Part shown: in pieces, positions 14,653 to 22,323 of the stretch | Layout of the letters: each line of letters opens with the position of its first letter | Position numbering within the stretch: position 1 is the first letter of the stretch | NCBI GenBank assembly: GCA_031423155.1 | Contig: JANPEZ010000171.1 | Span: 1-23,586 of the forward strand | Origin: JANPEZ01 sp031423155 | GTDB taxonomy: Bacteria; Actinomycetota; UBA4738; HRBIN12 | Direction: 5' to 3' | Length of the DNA: 23,586 nt | Notes under the pieces: model-generated | The model's input: only the letters and a program-made list of their open reading frames with translations | What the model was told of the DNA's origin: nothing | Database searches by the model: none | Position numbers and translations under genes: made by a program

Positions 14653-15702
14653 ATGCCGGCACTTCGGATCGCGGGCCTGCTCTTCGGGTTCGGGTTCTTC
14701 TTCGCTGCGGTCTGGCGCTATCGACGGCGTCAGATCAGCCGTTTGAACCTGCTCATCTCCTGGGGTATCTCGTTCATCGTCAGCGTGATGGCGGTCAAGC
14801 CCAGCGTGTTCACTCCCCTATTCGACCTGGTGAACCTGCGGCCGGGCAACAACCGCCAGTTCATAGGCGTCCTGTTCTTCGCCGTCGGCATCCTGTTCGT
14901 CCTTCTCCTTCGCGTGCAGGCCGAGGCCGATGTCAACGAGCGAAGCATCCGCTTGTTGGTCGAAGCGCTCGGTCAGGGAGCCTTCGATTGGGAGAAGGTC
15001 CGAGCCGAACTGCCGGCGGGACCCCTGCTGATCACCGTCTCCCCCGCCTTCAACGAAGCGGAGAACGTCGCCGGCGTGATCGCCGACATCCCGAGAACGG
15101 TCGAGGGCTACAACGTCGTGCCCATATTCGTGAGCGACGGTTCGACCGATGGAACCGCCGACGCGGCCCGAGCCGCCGGTGCGTACGTGGCAGAGCTCCC
15201 CATCCGCAGGGGTGGCGGACTGGCTCTGCGGGTCGGCTACGACATCGCGCTGAAGCTCGGGGCCGACATCGTCGTGACTCTTGACGCCGACGGCCAGCAC
15301 CTACCGAGCGAACTCGGCGTCATGATCGGGCCGATCGTCCGCGGTGAAGCGGACTACGTGAACGGCTCTCGCCTCCTGGGTTACTTCGAGAAGGAGTCGA
15401 CGATCCGCCACCTGGGGGTGCACTTCTTCTCGCGGCTCGTCACGATACTCACGGGCACCCGGGTCACCGATATCTCAAGCGGATACAGAGCCGCGAGAGC
15501 TTCGCTGCTTCACGACCTGGTCTTGGAGCAGGACCAGTTCTGGACGAGTGAGATCCTGATCGAGGCGCTTCGCAACAGGGCCAGGATCACCGAGGTTCCT
15601 ATCACCATCCTGGCTCGCAAGGGCGGCAAGTCGAAGAAGCCGAAGTCCCTGCGCTATGGGTGGAACTTCTCCAAGGTCATCCTGCAGACCTGGCTCCGCT
15701 AG
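14653..15702 (+). CDS. DUF2304-GT2 fusion glycosyltransferase
   Basis: The 349-residue protein joins two parts often encoded separately. Residues 1-115 resemble DUF2304, with three hydrophobic spans (about 4-21, 33-48, 69-87). From about 124 there is a GT-A family 2 domain like dolichol/polyprenyl-phosphate mannose synthases: ITVSPAFNEAENV, SDGSTDGT (161-168), TLDADGQH (metal-binding DAD, 211-213) and SGYRAARASLL. It probably transfers a sugar from a nucleotide donor to polyprenyl phosphate or a membrane acceptor, anchored by its N-terminus. It lies three bases after the UDP-sulfoquinovose synthase, so that sugar is an attractive donor candidate, which is unproven. Its last 26 bases overlap the convergent DUF998 gene. 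Confidence 0.88.
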   Translation: MPALRIAGLLFGFGFFFAAVWRYRRRQISRLNLLISWGISFIVSVMAVKPSVFTPLFDLVNLRPGNNRQFIGVLFFAVGILFVLLLRVQAEADVNERSIRLLVEALGQGAFDWEKVRAELPAGPLLITVSPAFNEAENVAGVIADIPRTVEGYNVVPIFVSDGSTDGTADAARAAGAYVAELPIRRGGGLALRVGYDIALKLGADIVVTLDADGQHLPSELGVMIGPIVRGEADYVNGSRLLGYFEKESTIRHLGVHFFSRLVTILTGTRVTDISSGYRAARASLLHDLVLEQDQFWTSEILIEALRNRARITEVPITILARKGGKSKKPKSLRYGWNFSKVILQTWLR

Positions 15703-16270
15703 CCTCGCGACTCAGCACCAGACCGATCACGGCCACCGGCAGGGTTATCCCGATCACGTAGGTAACCTTCGCCCAACCCCGGTCGAACCCGGCCAGCGAT
15801 CCGAGGGCCGCGGCGAGAACGGGAACCGGCGCGATGTATCTCCACGAACGCCATCCCCGGCGGTTGCGAACCTCCAAGGTTACGCCGGCCGTCGCGGCGA
15901 GGGTGGCGATCGTTACGACGATCACTCCGGCCAGATGGAGCCGGCCGTGCCATGTAGGTAACGTTCCCGCGGCATCGGTGGGGAACGCCAGAAGCCCCTC
16001 CCCCGCAGCGACGACGAGGAAACCGACCCACGCGGAGCGACGATGAAGCATCGGTCGCAGGGCTCCGATCGAGAAGACGAGGTAACACAACCCCAGCGCC
16101 AGGAAGTTCGCTGTCTGCGGCAGTCCTCCGACTCCGCCCAGCGCCATGCTGCTCGGCCAGCTCTTCCACCCCCCGGCGACGATGACGTCGTGACGAGCGA
16201 TCGACAGGGCGAAGGCAACGAGCAGGAATCCCACCGGCCCGAGGATCCCGGCCAGCGCGGCTCGTCTCAC
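15677..16270 (-). CDS. DUF998 family membrane protein
   Basis: The 197-residue protein has about six hydrophobic spans (GILGPVGFLLVAFALS, FLALGLCYLVFSIGAL, AWVGFLVVAAGEGLLAF, AGVIVVTIATLAATAGV and others) and the DUF998 layout, including LPTWHGRLHLAGV with conserved histidines in the membrane-adjacent loop. The function of DUF998 is not established. I chose the GTG at 16270 because it overlaps the psuG stop as GTGA and starts at RRAALAGILGP; the longer frame is proline/arginine-rich sequence inside psuG. Its coupling to a nucleoside-breakdown pair suggests a transport or envelope role, but that is context only. Confidence 0.8.
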   Translation of the reverse strand: MRRAALAGILGPVGFLLVAFALSIARHDVIVAGGWKSWPSSMALGGVGGLPQTANFLALGLCYLVFSIGALRPMLHRRSAWVGFLVVAAGEGLLAFPTDAAGTLPTWHGRLHLAGVIVVTIATLAATAGVTLEVRNRRGWRSWRYIAPVPVLAAALGSLAGFDRGWAKVTYVIGITLPVAVIGLVLSREASGARSAG

Positions 16271-17160
16271 TTGATCGCTGCTCGCGCGATCTGACCCGCG
16301 AGACGCGCGTTGGCCTCCAACAGGTCCAGATTTACCTCGAGGCTGCGGCCCTGCGTCTCCTCGGCGAGCGCAGCCAGAAGGAACGGCGTCAGAGCCTTGC
16401 CGTGAACCCCTTCCCGATCGGCCCGCTCCTGGCATACGGCGACGGCCGCGGCCACTTCCTGCGGATCGAGTCCCTCGGGAACCGGGTTGCAGAGCAGGAG
16501 GGTCGAGCTCGTCTCAAGGGCAAGAGCAGCTCGCAGCAGCGACGCGGCTCCCTGCGGGTCCTCGACCCGATGTTCCAGCTCCACCGAGCACTCGCGTGCC
16601 AGGAAGAACGGGAGCTTGTCGACGCCGTATCCGACGAGGACCACACCTAGTTCTTCGAGCTTGTCGGCCGTCGCGGCCGGATCGACGATGGACTTAGGAC
16701 CCGAGCAGACCAACAGCCCGGGGGTGCGTCCCAACTCGATCAGGTCGGCCGATACATCGCCATCGACCGGGTGAACGCCGCCGATGCCCCCGGTCGCCGA
16801 CACGTTGATCCCGGCCCGAGCCGCTGCCCAGACCGTCGCCGAAACCGTGGTCGCACCCAGCGCTCCCGTCGCCACCGCGACCGGATAGTCGCGGCGGGCG
16901 ACCTTCGTCGACTCGGCAGACCGAGCGAGCCCGGTGAGGTCCCCCGCCGTCAGCCCAACGGTGACCGACCCGTCCATGACGCCGATCCAAGCAGGGGTCG
17001 AACCGGATCCGCGGATCGCGGCGTTCATCCGCTCGACGCACTCGAGGTTCCGCGGGAAGGGAAGGCCCTGGCCGATGACACTCGTCTCGAGGGCGACCAC
17101 GGGACGGGCTTCGGCCAGTGCGGCGCGAACCTCCGCGGAGATCTCGAAGGCGGCGTTCAC
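16267..17160 (-). CDS. psuG: Pseudouridine-5'-phosphate glycosidase
   Basis: The 297-residue protein is a clear PsuG. It cleaves the C-C glycosidic bond of pseudouridine 5'-phosphate to uracil and ribose 5-phosphate through a ring-opened Schiff base on lysine. The key residues line up with the E. coli enzyme: E25 in VVALETSVIGQGLPFPRN, D139 in VSADLIEL and K156 in CSGPKSIVD, with the same 17-residue D-to-K spacing. The glycine-rich blocks VATGALGATTVSATVWAA and SATGGIGGVHP are also typical. The start is the GTG at 17160, overlapping the kinase stop as GTGA. The partner PfkB kinase directly upstream supplies its substrate. Confidence 0.95.
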   Translation of the reverse strand: MNAAFEISAEVRAALAEARPVVALETSVIGQGLPFPRNLECVERMNAAIRGSGSTPAWIGVMDGSVTVGLTAGDLTGLARSAESTKVARRDYPVAVATGALGATTVSATVWAAARAGINVSATGGIGGVHPVDGDVSADLIELGRTPGLLVCSGPKSIVDPAATADKLEELGVVLVGYGVDKLPFFLARECSVELEHRVEDPQGAASLLRAALALETSSTLLLCNPVPEGLDPQEVAAAVAVCQERADREGVHGKALTPFLLAALAEETQGRSLEVNLDLLEANARLAGQIARAAIK

Positions 17161-18023
17161 CGCGGCATCGCCGGCCAGGCGCTTTCGCTGCCGGCGACCG
17201 ATGCCCCGGCTCTGCAGGCGCGCGCCAGTGCCTCCTCGGGCGAGGCTCCTTCGACCAGGCAGGCCAAGAGGACCCCGTCGAAGGCATCTCCGGCGCCGGT
17301 GGGGTCGATCTCCTCAACGGCTTGGGTCGCCAGCGAGAAGACCTGGCCGTCGACGACCAGAACGGCTCCCCTCGATCCCCGCTTGACGGCCGCCAGGCGG
17401 TAGTGCTCCCCGAGGATCTTCGCGGCTTCCTCTCCGGTGGAGCCGGTCAGTGCTTCGGCCTCAAGATCGTTGGCGAGAACCACTGTGGCCTTGGAAGTTT
17501 CCTCGAGGAACCTCTCCGCCCCGAACGTCTCGATGAGCGGCCACGATGCTGCCTCGACCGCGACCCACTCTGCATCGGCCCGGCGCAGGGCCGCCAGCGC
17601 GGTGTCGTGACCTTCCTTCTGCAGGAGCAGATACCCCGATATCAGCAGCGCGCCCGCCTCGAGCCTCTCGGGCAGGTCATCGGGTGCCAGCCGCGCATTA
17701 GCCCCGCGGTCGGCGACCATCGAGCGCTCGCCCGCTTCGTGCATGACCAGCATGGTTCCGGTAGGAAGGTCGGGATCTTCCACCAGCAGCCTGTCGACCC
17801 CTCGCTCCTGAAGCGCCGAGTCCATGAGCAGGCCGGAGAAGTCTCGACCGATGCGTCCGATCACCTGTGACGAGGCGCCTTCGCTGGACGCCCAGACAGC
17901 CGCGTTGGCCGACGTCCCCCCGGGCTGAAGGAGAACCCGCCCGTGGACGTCGCCACCTCGGGCCAGGGCTCCGGACTCGACGCGAACGTCGACCATCACA
18001 TCGCCGACCGTGATCAGATCCAC
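17157..18023 (-). CDS. psuK: PfkB family kinase, probable pseudouridine kinase
   Basis: The 288-residue protein is a ribokinase/PfkB-family sugar or nucleoside kinase. The N-terminal motif LQPGGTSANAAVWAS and the C-terminal signature IDPTGAGDAFDGVLLA (D246 as catalytic base, GAG anion hole) are intact. Substrate choice cannot be read from motifs, but the GTGA overlap with psuG strongly suggests that it phosphorylates pseudouridine at the 5' position, the first step of its breakdown. A ribokinase-like or other nucleoside kinase activity is the main alternative. The GTG at 18023 is the chosen start, giving MDLITVGDVMVD. It begins 26 bases after the metallophosphoesterase stop, so read-through from that gene is possible. 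Confidence 0.88.
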   Translation of the reverse strand: MDLITVGDVMVDVRVESGALARGGDVHGRVLLQPGGTSANAAVWASSEGASSQVIGRIGRDFSGLLMDSALQERGVDRLLVEDPDLPTGTMLVMHEAGERSMVADRGANARLAPDDLPERLEAGALLISGYLLLQKEGHDTALAALRRADAEWVAVEAASWPLIETFGAERFLEETSKATVVLANDLEAEALTGSTGEEAAKILGEHYRLAAVKRGSRGAVLVVDGQVFSLATQAVEEIDPTGAGDAFDGVLLACLVEGASPEEALARACRAGASVAGSESAWPAMPR

Positions 18024-18048
18024 GCGGGGAGTCTAGGGGGTGCCGCGC

Positions 18049-20451
18049 TCAGGGAACATCGGAGGTGTCCACCGTGACTTCGTCGTAGATGACGTCGTAG
18101 GTCCGCCCGGCGTTGGCGTCGCCGACCTGAAATATCCCGACGAGCTCCGTACCCATGTTGATCGTCTTGGTCAGCACCGGGACGGGCTGGCCGTCGAGCC
18201 AAACCTCGATCCTTCCCGAAGCGCCGTTCACGATCACGTGCGCCTTCAGAGTGTGCCAATCCTGCATGGTGAAGTTGACCGCGCTCGTCGTGGTGTTGCC
18301 GTTGAACTCGTTCTTGATAGCGAGGAACCCGCTCGCGTTCACGTAGACCTTGAGCATCCCGATCCCGTCCGCGCGCCTGAACCTGATCAGATCGACGGAG
18401 TTCGCTCCCTGAGACAGCAGGTCGACACGAGCCTGTGCGAACAGATCCGAGTGGGTCGCCGCGAAAGCCTTCGTAGCATGACGTGGCTTCGTCGTCGTCG
18501 AGGGTCCATGAGCGGACCAGCCGCCGCTGTAGACCTGCTCCTGCCACAGGGAGAGACCGGCGTGGGTCGTCCAGGGTGCCCAGTCGCTCTCGAATCCATC
18601 GACGAAGAGGGCCTCGGGAGTGGTGGCCTCGGCGGTAGCGGCTGGATCCGAGGAGTTATTGGACCCGTCTCGAGCGCGGAGCTCGTAGGAGTACGAGGTG
18701 CCGGGAACGACTTCCGTGTCCACGTACGAAAGGAGAGCCGTCGTCGCCAGGTGATCCCCGTCACGAACGATGTCGTAGACGGGAGGTACTCCGGAGTCAT
18801 CACTCGACTCGGTCCAGGAAAGGTCGATCTCATATGCGCCCAGGGGGATCGCGGTGAACGAACCCGGCTGGCTCGGCAGCGTGGAGTCCGCGGAGGTAGG
18901 TGTGGTCGCCTCGGCCGGCAGCGAAAGTCCCGAGCCGTTGCCCTCGGCGTCGAACGCCTCGACGGCGTAGGAGTAAGTCGTCGCGGGCGCTGCGGTGTAA
19001 TCGCTGAAGTTCTGCACGCGCTCGGGGGGCCCGCGATGCTTCGGATTCGCGATGACGAGCCCGTTGCGGCTCACTTCGTACCGCGTCACGCCGACGTCGT
19101 CGCTGGCCTCCGACCAGGTCAGATCGACCCGGGTAGCTACAGCTGGGTCGGCGGCGACGCTCGGAGGCAAGGGAGGGATGTCGTCCTGAGGCGGGCTGCA
19201 CCCGACAGTGCCGCTGTCCAGAACGGTGGCGGTAACCGAGAGGAACTGGAAGTCGGCCGAAGCAGGCCCCAGCTCCAGCTTCAGAGCCCCGTACGCCTTC
19301 CTCTTGTGGGCCACTCGTGGGTCGACTGCCGTCCCGAGCGAATACAGCGCGTGGCCGCCGGTGCCCGCCACGATCTCGGTCACTCCGTAGGCCCCCGGCG
19401 CGACCGGATCTCCGTCCCTGTCTAGCGAGACCCATCGCTGGTAGTTGTGAGCGTGGCCGTTGACGACCAGATCGACGCCCTCATCCGCCATCAGGCTCCA
19501 GACTTGGGACATCCAGGGGGCGCCGCTGAATTGGCCGAGGCTGTAGGTCGGGTGATGGAAGAAGACCAGGGTGCACTCGACGTTGTGCGCATCCAGATCG
19601 CTTACCAGCCAATCGTATTGCGCGGTCGCCTCGAACTCGGTGAACTGCGTGGTCGAGTCGAGCGACACGATGTGCCAGCCGCCCGCCTCGAAGCTGTAGT
19701 AGTGGGAAGGGTATCCCCAGTAATCGAAGTAGCCTCGCGCATCCGAGGTCGCTTCGTACTCATGGTTGCCGATCGTCGGCGCGGTGATCGGCCCAAGCGC
19801 CGGGATGCCGAAGCTGAGTGGATACCAGTTAGTGAACTCCGAGATCGATCCCTGGTCGTAGACGTCACCCAGGTACAGGAAAAGATCGGGCGACTGATCG
19901 TTGATCATGTTCGCGACGGAGCGAGCCTTCTTGTTCCCATCGGCACCGTCGCCGGTCGCCATGACCGTCACCGCACCGGGGGCATCCGGCGGCATGAACG
20001 TCTCCGGATTCCACGTTTCCCCTCCTGCGAGGAATCCCAGGTTGATCTCGGCCGGCAAGGCGCTGTACGCGGCGCCCGAGCCCTTGACGCTCGCCCGGAC
20101 CGAGAGCACGTGAGGCCCATCCGCGAACTTGGAGACCGGAAGAGTGAACGTGGACTCCGCGATGCCGGAGCCGTTCGGCGGAACCGACACGTCCATCAGC
20201 AGGTAGTTCCCGTCGAGGAAGTACGTGACGTTAGGCACGGTCTGTGACCCGCTCACCTGCACCGTCGCTGCGACGGCCGTATCGCCCGTCAAGACGTCGC
20301 CCTCGAGCGGCGCGTTGAGGCAAAGCGTCACGGTGAAACCGCCCGGCCCCGACTCTCGGCAGGCAGGATCCACCGCCCGCGCAGAAGGCAGCGACAGGAG
20401 TAGGGCGCAGGCCGCGGCGAGCAGGACGAGACGCGTCCGGGGGGAGGACAT
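18049..20451 (-). CDS. Secreted metallophosphoesterase with fibronectin-type repeats
   Basis: The 800-residue exported protein has a signal peptide (MSSPRTRLVLL..., likely cleaved after ARA at residue 26). A beta-rich domain lies at about 30-140. The metallophosphoesterase core follows, with D168 (ATGDGAD), LGDVYD (194-199), GNHEYE (228-233), FFHHPTY (H299-H300) and NGHAHNYQRW (331-340), a complete purple-acid-phosphatase-like metal set. Two fibronectin type III modules (about 430-518 and 526-612) precede a C-terminal jelly-roll-like domain (about 615-800). The ATG at 20451 was chosen because it starts the signal peptide; a TTG at 20487 is in frame. It may release phosphate outside the cell. 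Neither anchor nor sorting motif is visible. Confidence 0.9.
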   Translation of the reverse strand: MSSPRTRLVLLAAACALLLSLPSARAVDPACRESGPGGFTVTLCLNAPLEGDVLTGDTAVAATVQVSGSQTVPNVTYFLDGNYLLMDVSVPPNGSGIAESTFTLPVSKFADGPHVLSVRASVKGSGAAYSALPAEINLGFLAGGETWNPETFMPPDAPGAVTVMATGDGADGNKKARSVANMINDQSPDLFLYLGDVYDQGSISEFTNWYPLSFGIPALGPITAPTIGNHEYEATSDARGYFDYWGYPSHYYSFEAGGWHIVSLDSTTQFTEFEATAQYDWLVSDLDAHNVECTLVFFHHPTYSLGQFSGAPWMSQVWSLMADEGVDLVVNGHAHNYQRWVSLDRDGDPVAPGAYGVTEIVAGTGGHALYSLGTAVDPRVAHKRKAYGALKLELGPASADFQFLSVTATVLDSGTVGCSPPQDDIPPLPPSVAADPAVATRVDLTWSEASDDVGVTRYEVSRNGLVIANPKHRGPPERVQNFSDYTAAPATTYSYAVEAFDAEGNGSGLSLPAEATTPTSADSTLPSQPGSFTAIPLGAYEIDLSWTESSDDSGVPPVYDIVRDGDHLATTALLSYVDTEVVPGTSYSYELRARDGSNNSSDPAATAEATTPEALFVDGFESDWAPWTTHAGLSLWQEQVYSGGWSAHGPSTTTKPRHATKAFAATHSDLFAQARVDLLSQGANSVDLIRFRRADGIGMLKVYVNASGFLAIKNEFNGNTTTSAVNFTMQDWHTLKAHVIVNGASGRIEVWLDGQPVPVLTKTINMGTELVGIFQVGDANAGRTYDVIYDEVTVDTSDVP

Positions 20452-20505
20452 GCTTCGAGGGTAACGGCTGGGCGAGAACCCGGTCAATGCCGGGCCGAGG
20501 GCCGT

Positions 20506-21567
20506 CTAGCCTTCCGCGGCCTCGGCGGCCCACGTTCCGAACGCACCCCAGAACGGATCCAGACCCGGGTGCTCGAGAGCGCGTTCTCGCCCGCCATCGA
20601 CAAGGACGCGACCTTCATCGATATCGAGGATCTCCCCCACGACAGCGGCTTCGATGCCTTCATCGGCGAGGGCCGCAAGGAACGCGTCCGCCCGGTTGCC
20701 GACCACCGTGGCGATCAAGGTTCCCTCGCTGATCGAGATGTAGGGATCGATCCCGACGTGATCACAGACCGCTCGAACCTCGGGCCTGACGGGTATCGCG
20801 TCCAGTCGTATGCGCATCCCGGCGTCGGAGGCGACGGCGACCTCGAGCAGTCCGCCGATGACGCCGCCCTCGGTCGCATCGTGCATGGACGTGACGCCCT
20901 TCTCGCGCAGTCCGAACTCCGCCGCGATCCTGGCCTCGGGAACCACCGTCATCTGTTCGAAGAGAGCATCGGCCTGAGCCAGGACGTCGCCGCCGACAGC
21001 GGCGCCGAGTCGCTCGGGGAAGGTCGCCGCGAACAGCGCCGTGGCCTCTATGGCGGCGCCTTTGGTGACGACGACCTTGTCACCAGGGCTCGCCATCGTC
21101 GGCGTCACGAACGCGTCGGCTGCACCGAGCGCCATGCAGGTCGCGCCTCCGACCATCGGCCACGCGCATCCGTCGTAGCGGGCCGTGTGGCCGGTAACGA
21201 CCGCGATCCCCAGGTCCTCGCACGTGCGGGAGAAGGCGTCCCACAGCGAGGTCAACTCCTCGTCGGTGATCTCCGGGGGAAGGTTGAGGTCGACCGCCAT
21301 CCAACGCAGTGGCAGGCCCGACGTCGCCGCATCGGATGCGAGGATGTGCACGGCGAACCAGGCGGCACGTTCCCACCCGTAGGCGGGAACGATGAAGATC
21401 GGGTCGGTGGTGAGGGCCATAGCGACACCGTCGGCCACCTGAACCACCCCGACATCGACGCCGTGGCGAGGACCGACGAGCACGTCGCCGTCCTTGGATC
21501 CCAGCCGTCGCAAGATCACCTGCTCGAAAAGCTCTGCGGTTGCCTTACCGGTTCTCTGCTCGGTCAT
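20506..21567 (-). CDS. AIR synthase/HypE/ThiL superfamily protein
   Basis: The 353-residue protein belongs to the PurM-like ATP-binding superfamily. The N-terminal domain includes LTTDPIFIVPAYG, WFAVHILASDAATSGLPLRWMAVDLNLP and VVTGHTARYDG; the C-terminal domain has GVTSMHDATEGGVIGGLLEVAVAS and ISEGTLIATV. It most resembles HypE-like 'AIR synthase related' proteins. HypE, the hydrogenase maturation factor, ends with a reactive Cys; this protein ends EAAEG and no hydrogenase gene is nearby, so HypE function is unlikely. The ATG at 21567 overlaps the ThiE-like stop as ATGA, placing it under the TPP riboswitch. ThiL, the thiamine-phosphate kinase, is in the same superfamily, so a thiamine-linked kinase role is plausible but not shown. 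Confidence 0.85.
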   Translation of the reverse strand: MTEQRTGKATAELFEQVILRRLGSKDGDVLVGPRHGVDVGVVQVADGVAMALTTDPIFIVPAYGWERAAWFAVHILASDAATSGLPLRWMAVDLNLPPEITDEELTSLWDAFSRTCEDLGIAVVTGHTARYDGCAWPMVGGATCMALGAADAFVTPTMASPGDKVVVTKGAAIEATALFAATFPERLGAAVGGDVLAQADALFEQMTVVPEARIAAEFGLREKGVTSMHDATEGGVIGGLLEVAVASDAGMRIRLDAIPVRPEVRAVCDHVGIDPYISISEGTLIATVVGNRADAFLAALADEGIEAAVVGEILDIDEGRVLVDGGRERALEHPGLDPFWGAFGTWAAEAAEG

Positions 21568-22205
21568 CTTCCTCCCTCCGACGACTCCACTTCTTCGATG
21601 AGGCGTTTCAACGCCCGCGTTGCAGCCACCGGATCACGAGCGCCGGCGACGGCCGAGATAACGGCTACGCCGCTCGCGCCGGCGCCCATCACTTCCGCCG
21701 CATTCTCCACGCCGATGCCCCCGATGCCCACTACGGGAAGTTGCGTAACGGCCAGGACCGCCCGGAGACCATCGATGTGCAGCGGAAGGGCTTCCGGTTT
21801 GGTCGGCGTCGCCCATACGGTCACGGCCAGGTAGTCGGCCCCGGCCGCCTCGGCCGCTGCGGCCTGCTCAGGTGATTGAACGCTGATCCCGAGGACGCGT
21901 CCGGGTCCGAGGGCATCGCGAGCGTGCGCCGGATCGTCGCCCTGACCCACATGCACGCCGTCGGCTCCACATGCGATGGCAACCTCGACACTGTTGTTGA
22001 CCACGAACAGCACCCCCGCCTGCCGGCACGTTTCGCCCATGGGTCCGGCGAGTTCCATGAGTTCTCGATCCGAAAGACCCGGAGCACGCAGCTGAACGGC
22101 GTCCGCGCCTCCCGCGACCGCGGCGGCCGCTATCTCTTGATGCCCCCTGCCTGGGACGAGCATGGCGGGCGTCACGACGTACAGGCGAAGCCTCGACCGG
22201 TCCAA
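21564..22205 (-). CDS. thiE: ThiE-like thiamine-phosphate synthase family protein
   Basis: The 213-residue TIM-barrel protein resembles ThiE, which joins HMP-pyrophosphate and thiazole phosphate to make thiamine phosphate. Recognisable blocks are LRLYVVTPAM, GADAVQLRAPG, ACGADGVHVGQGDDP, ATPTKPEA and VVGIGGIGVENAAEV. Some expected active-site residues differ: the usual QxREK reads QLRAP and the usual INDR reads VNNS, losing a lysine and an aspartate; the T-x-TK block is kept. It might have changed activity or be a TenI-like relative. I chose the TTG at 22205 because GGAGG lies eight bases upstream; an in-frame ATG at 22226 lies within the conserved riboswitch core. TPP-riboswitch control supports a thiamine role. 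Confidence 0.85.
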   Translation of the reverse strand: MDRSRLRLYVVTPAMLVPGRGHQEIAAAAVAGGADAVQLRAPGLSDRELMELAGPMGETCRQAGVLFVVNNSVEVAIACGADGVHVGQGDDPAHARDALGPGRVLGISVQSPEQAAAAEAAGADYLAVTVWATPTKPEALPLHIDGLRAVLAVTQLPVVGIGGIGVENAAEVMGAGASGVAVISAVAGARDPVAATRALKRLIEEVESSEGGR

Positions 22206-22208
22206 CCT

Positions 22209-22305
22209 GTCTCCCTCCGCCGGCATTACCCGGATCAGGTTCTCGGGTCGCCGGCGCTCGTGTGCCGGCCTCTCAGCCCGGTTGCCCGAGCTCCCCGGTG
22301 TTACG
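22209..22305 (-). promoter_or_regulatory. TPP (thiamine pyrophosphate) riboswitch
   Basis: On the minus strand the conserved THI-element blocks occur in order: CTGAGAG after GGG (near 22269-22279), then ACCTGAT (22234-22240), then GGTAATGCCGGCGGAGGGA (22212-22230). A GC-rich variable arm (CCGGC/GCCGG) lies between them. The ribosome binding site of the ThiE-like gene, GGAGG at 22214-22218, is inside the 3' conserved strand, so TPP binding should hide it directly and block translation. No terminator hairpin with a T run lies between aptamer and gene, which agrees with translational control. Confidence 0.93.
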
Positions 22306-22311
22306 AGCGGC

Positions 22312-22317
22312 AGTATA
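22312..22317 (-). promoter_or_regulatory. -10 element upstream of the TPP riboswitch
   Basis: TATACT on the minus strand matches five of six consensus bases and predicts a transcript start near 22305, right at the 5' edge of the aptamer. No good -35 hexamer is visible at 16-18 bases, so only the -10 is called. Confidence 0.45.
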
Positions 22318-22323
22318 GGCCGT

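Noticed and set aside
13701..15284. Long open frame on the plus strand (about 527 codons) overlapping the sulfoquinovose operon
   Set aside because: It is arginine/proline-rich low-quality protein in another frame of two clearly real genes; such shadows are expected at this GC content.
18040..19425. Open frame of about 461 codons antisense to the metallophosphoesterase
   Set aside because: The opposite strand encodes complete enzyme motifs and a signal peptide; the antisense product has no recognisable motif.
20506..21567. Calling the AIR-synthase-like protein HypE
   Set aside because: The reactive C-terminal cysteine is absent and no hydrogenase or other hyp gene is in the window.
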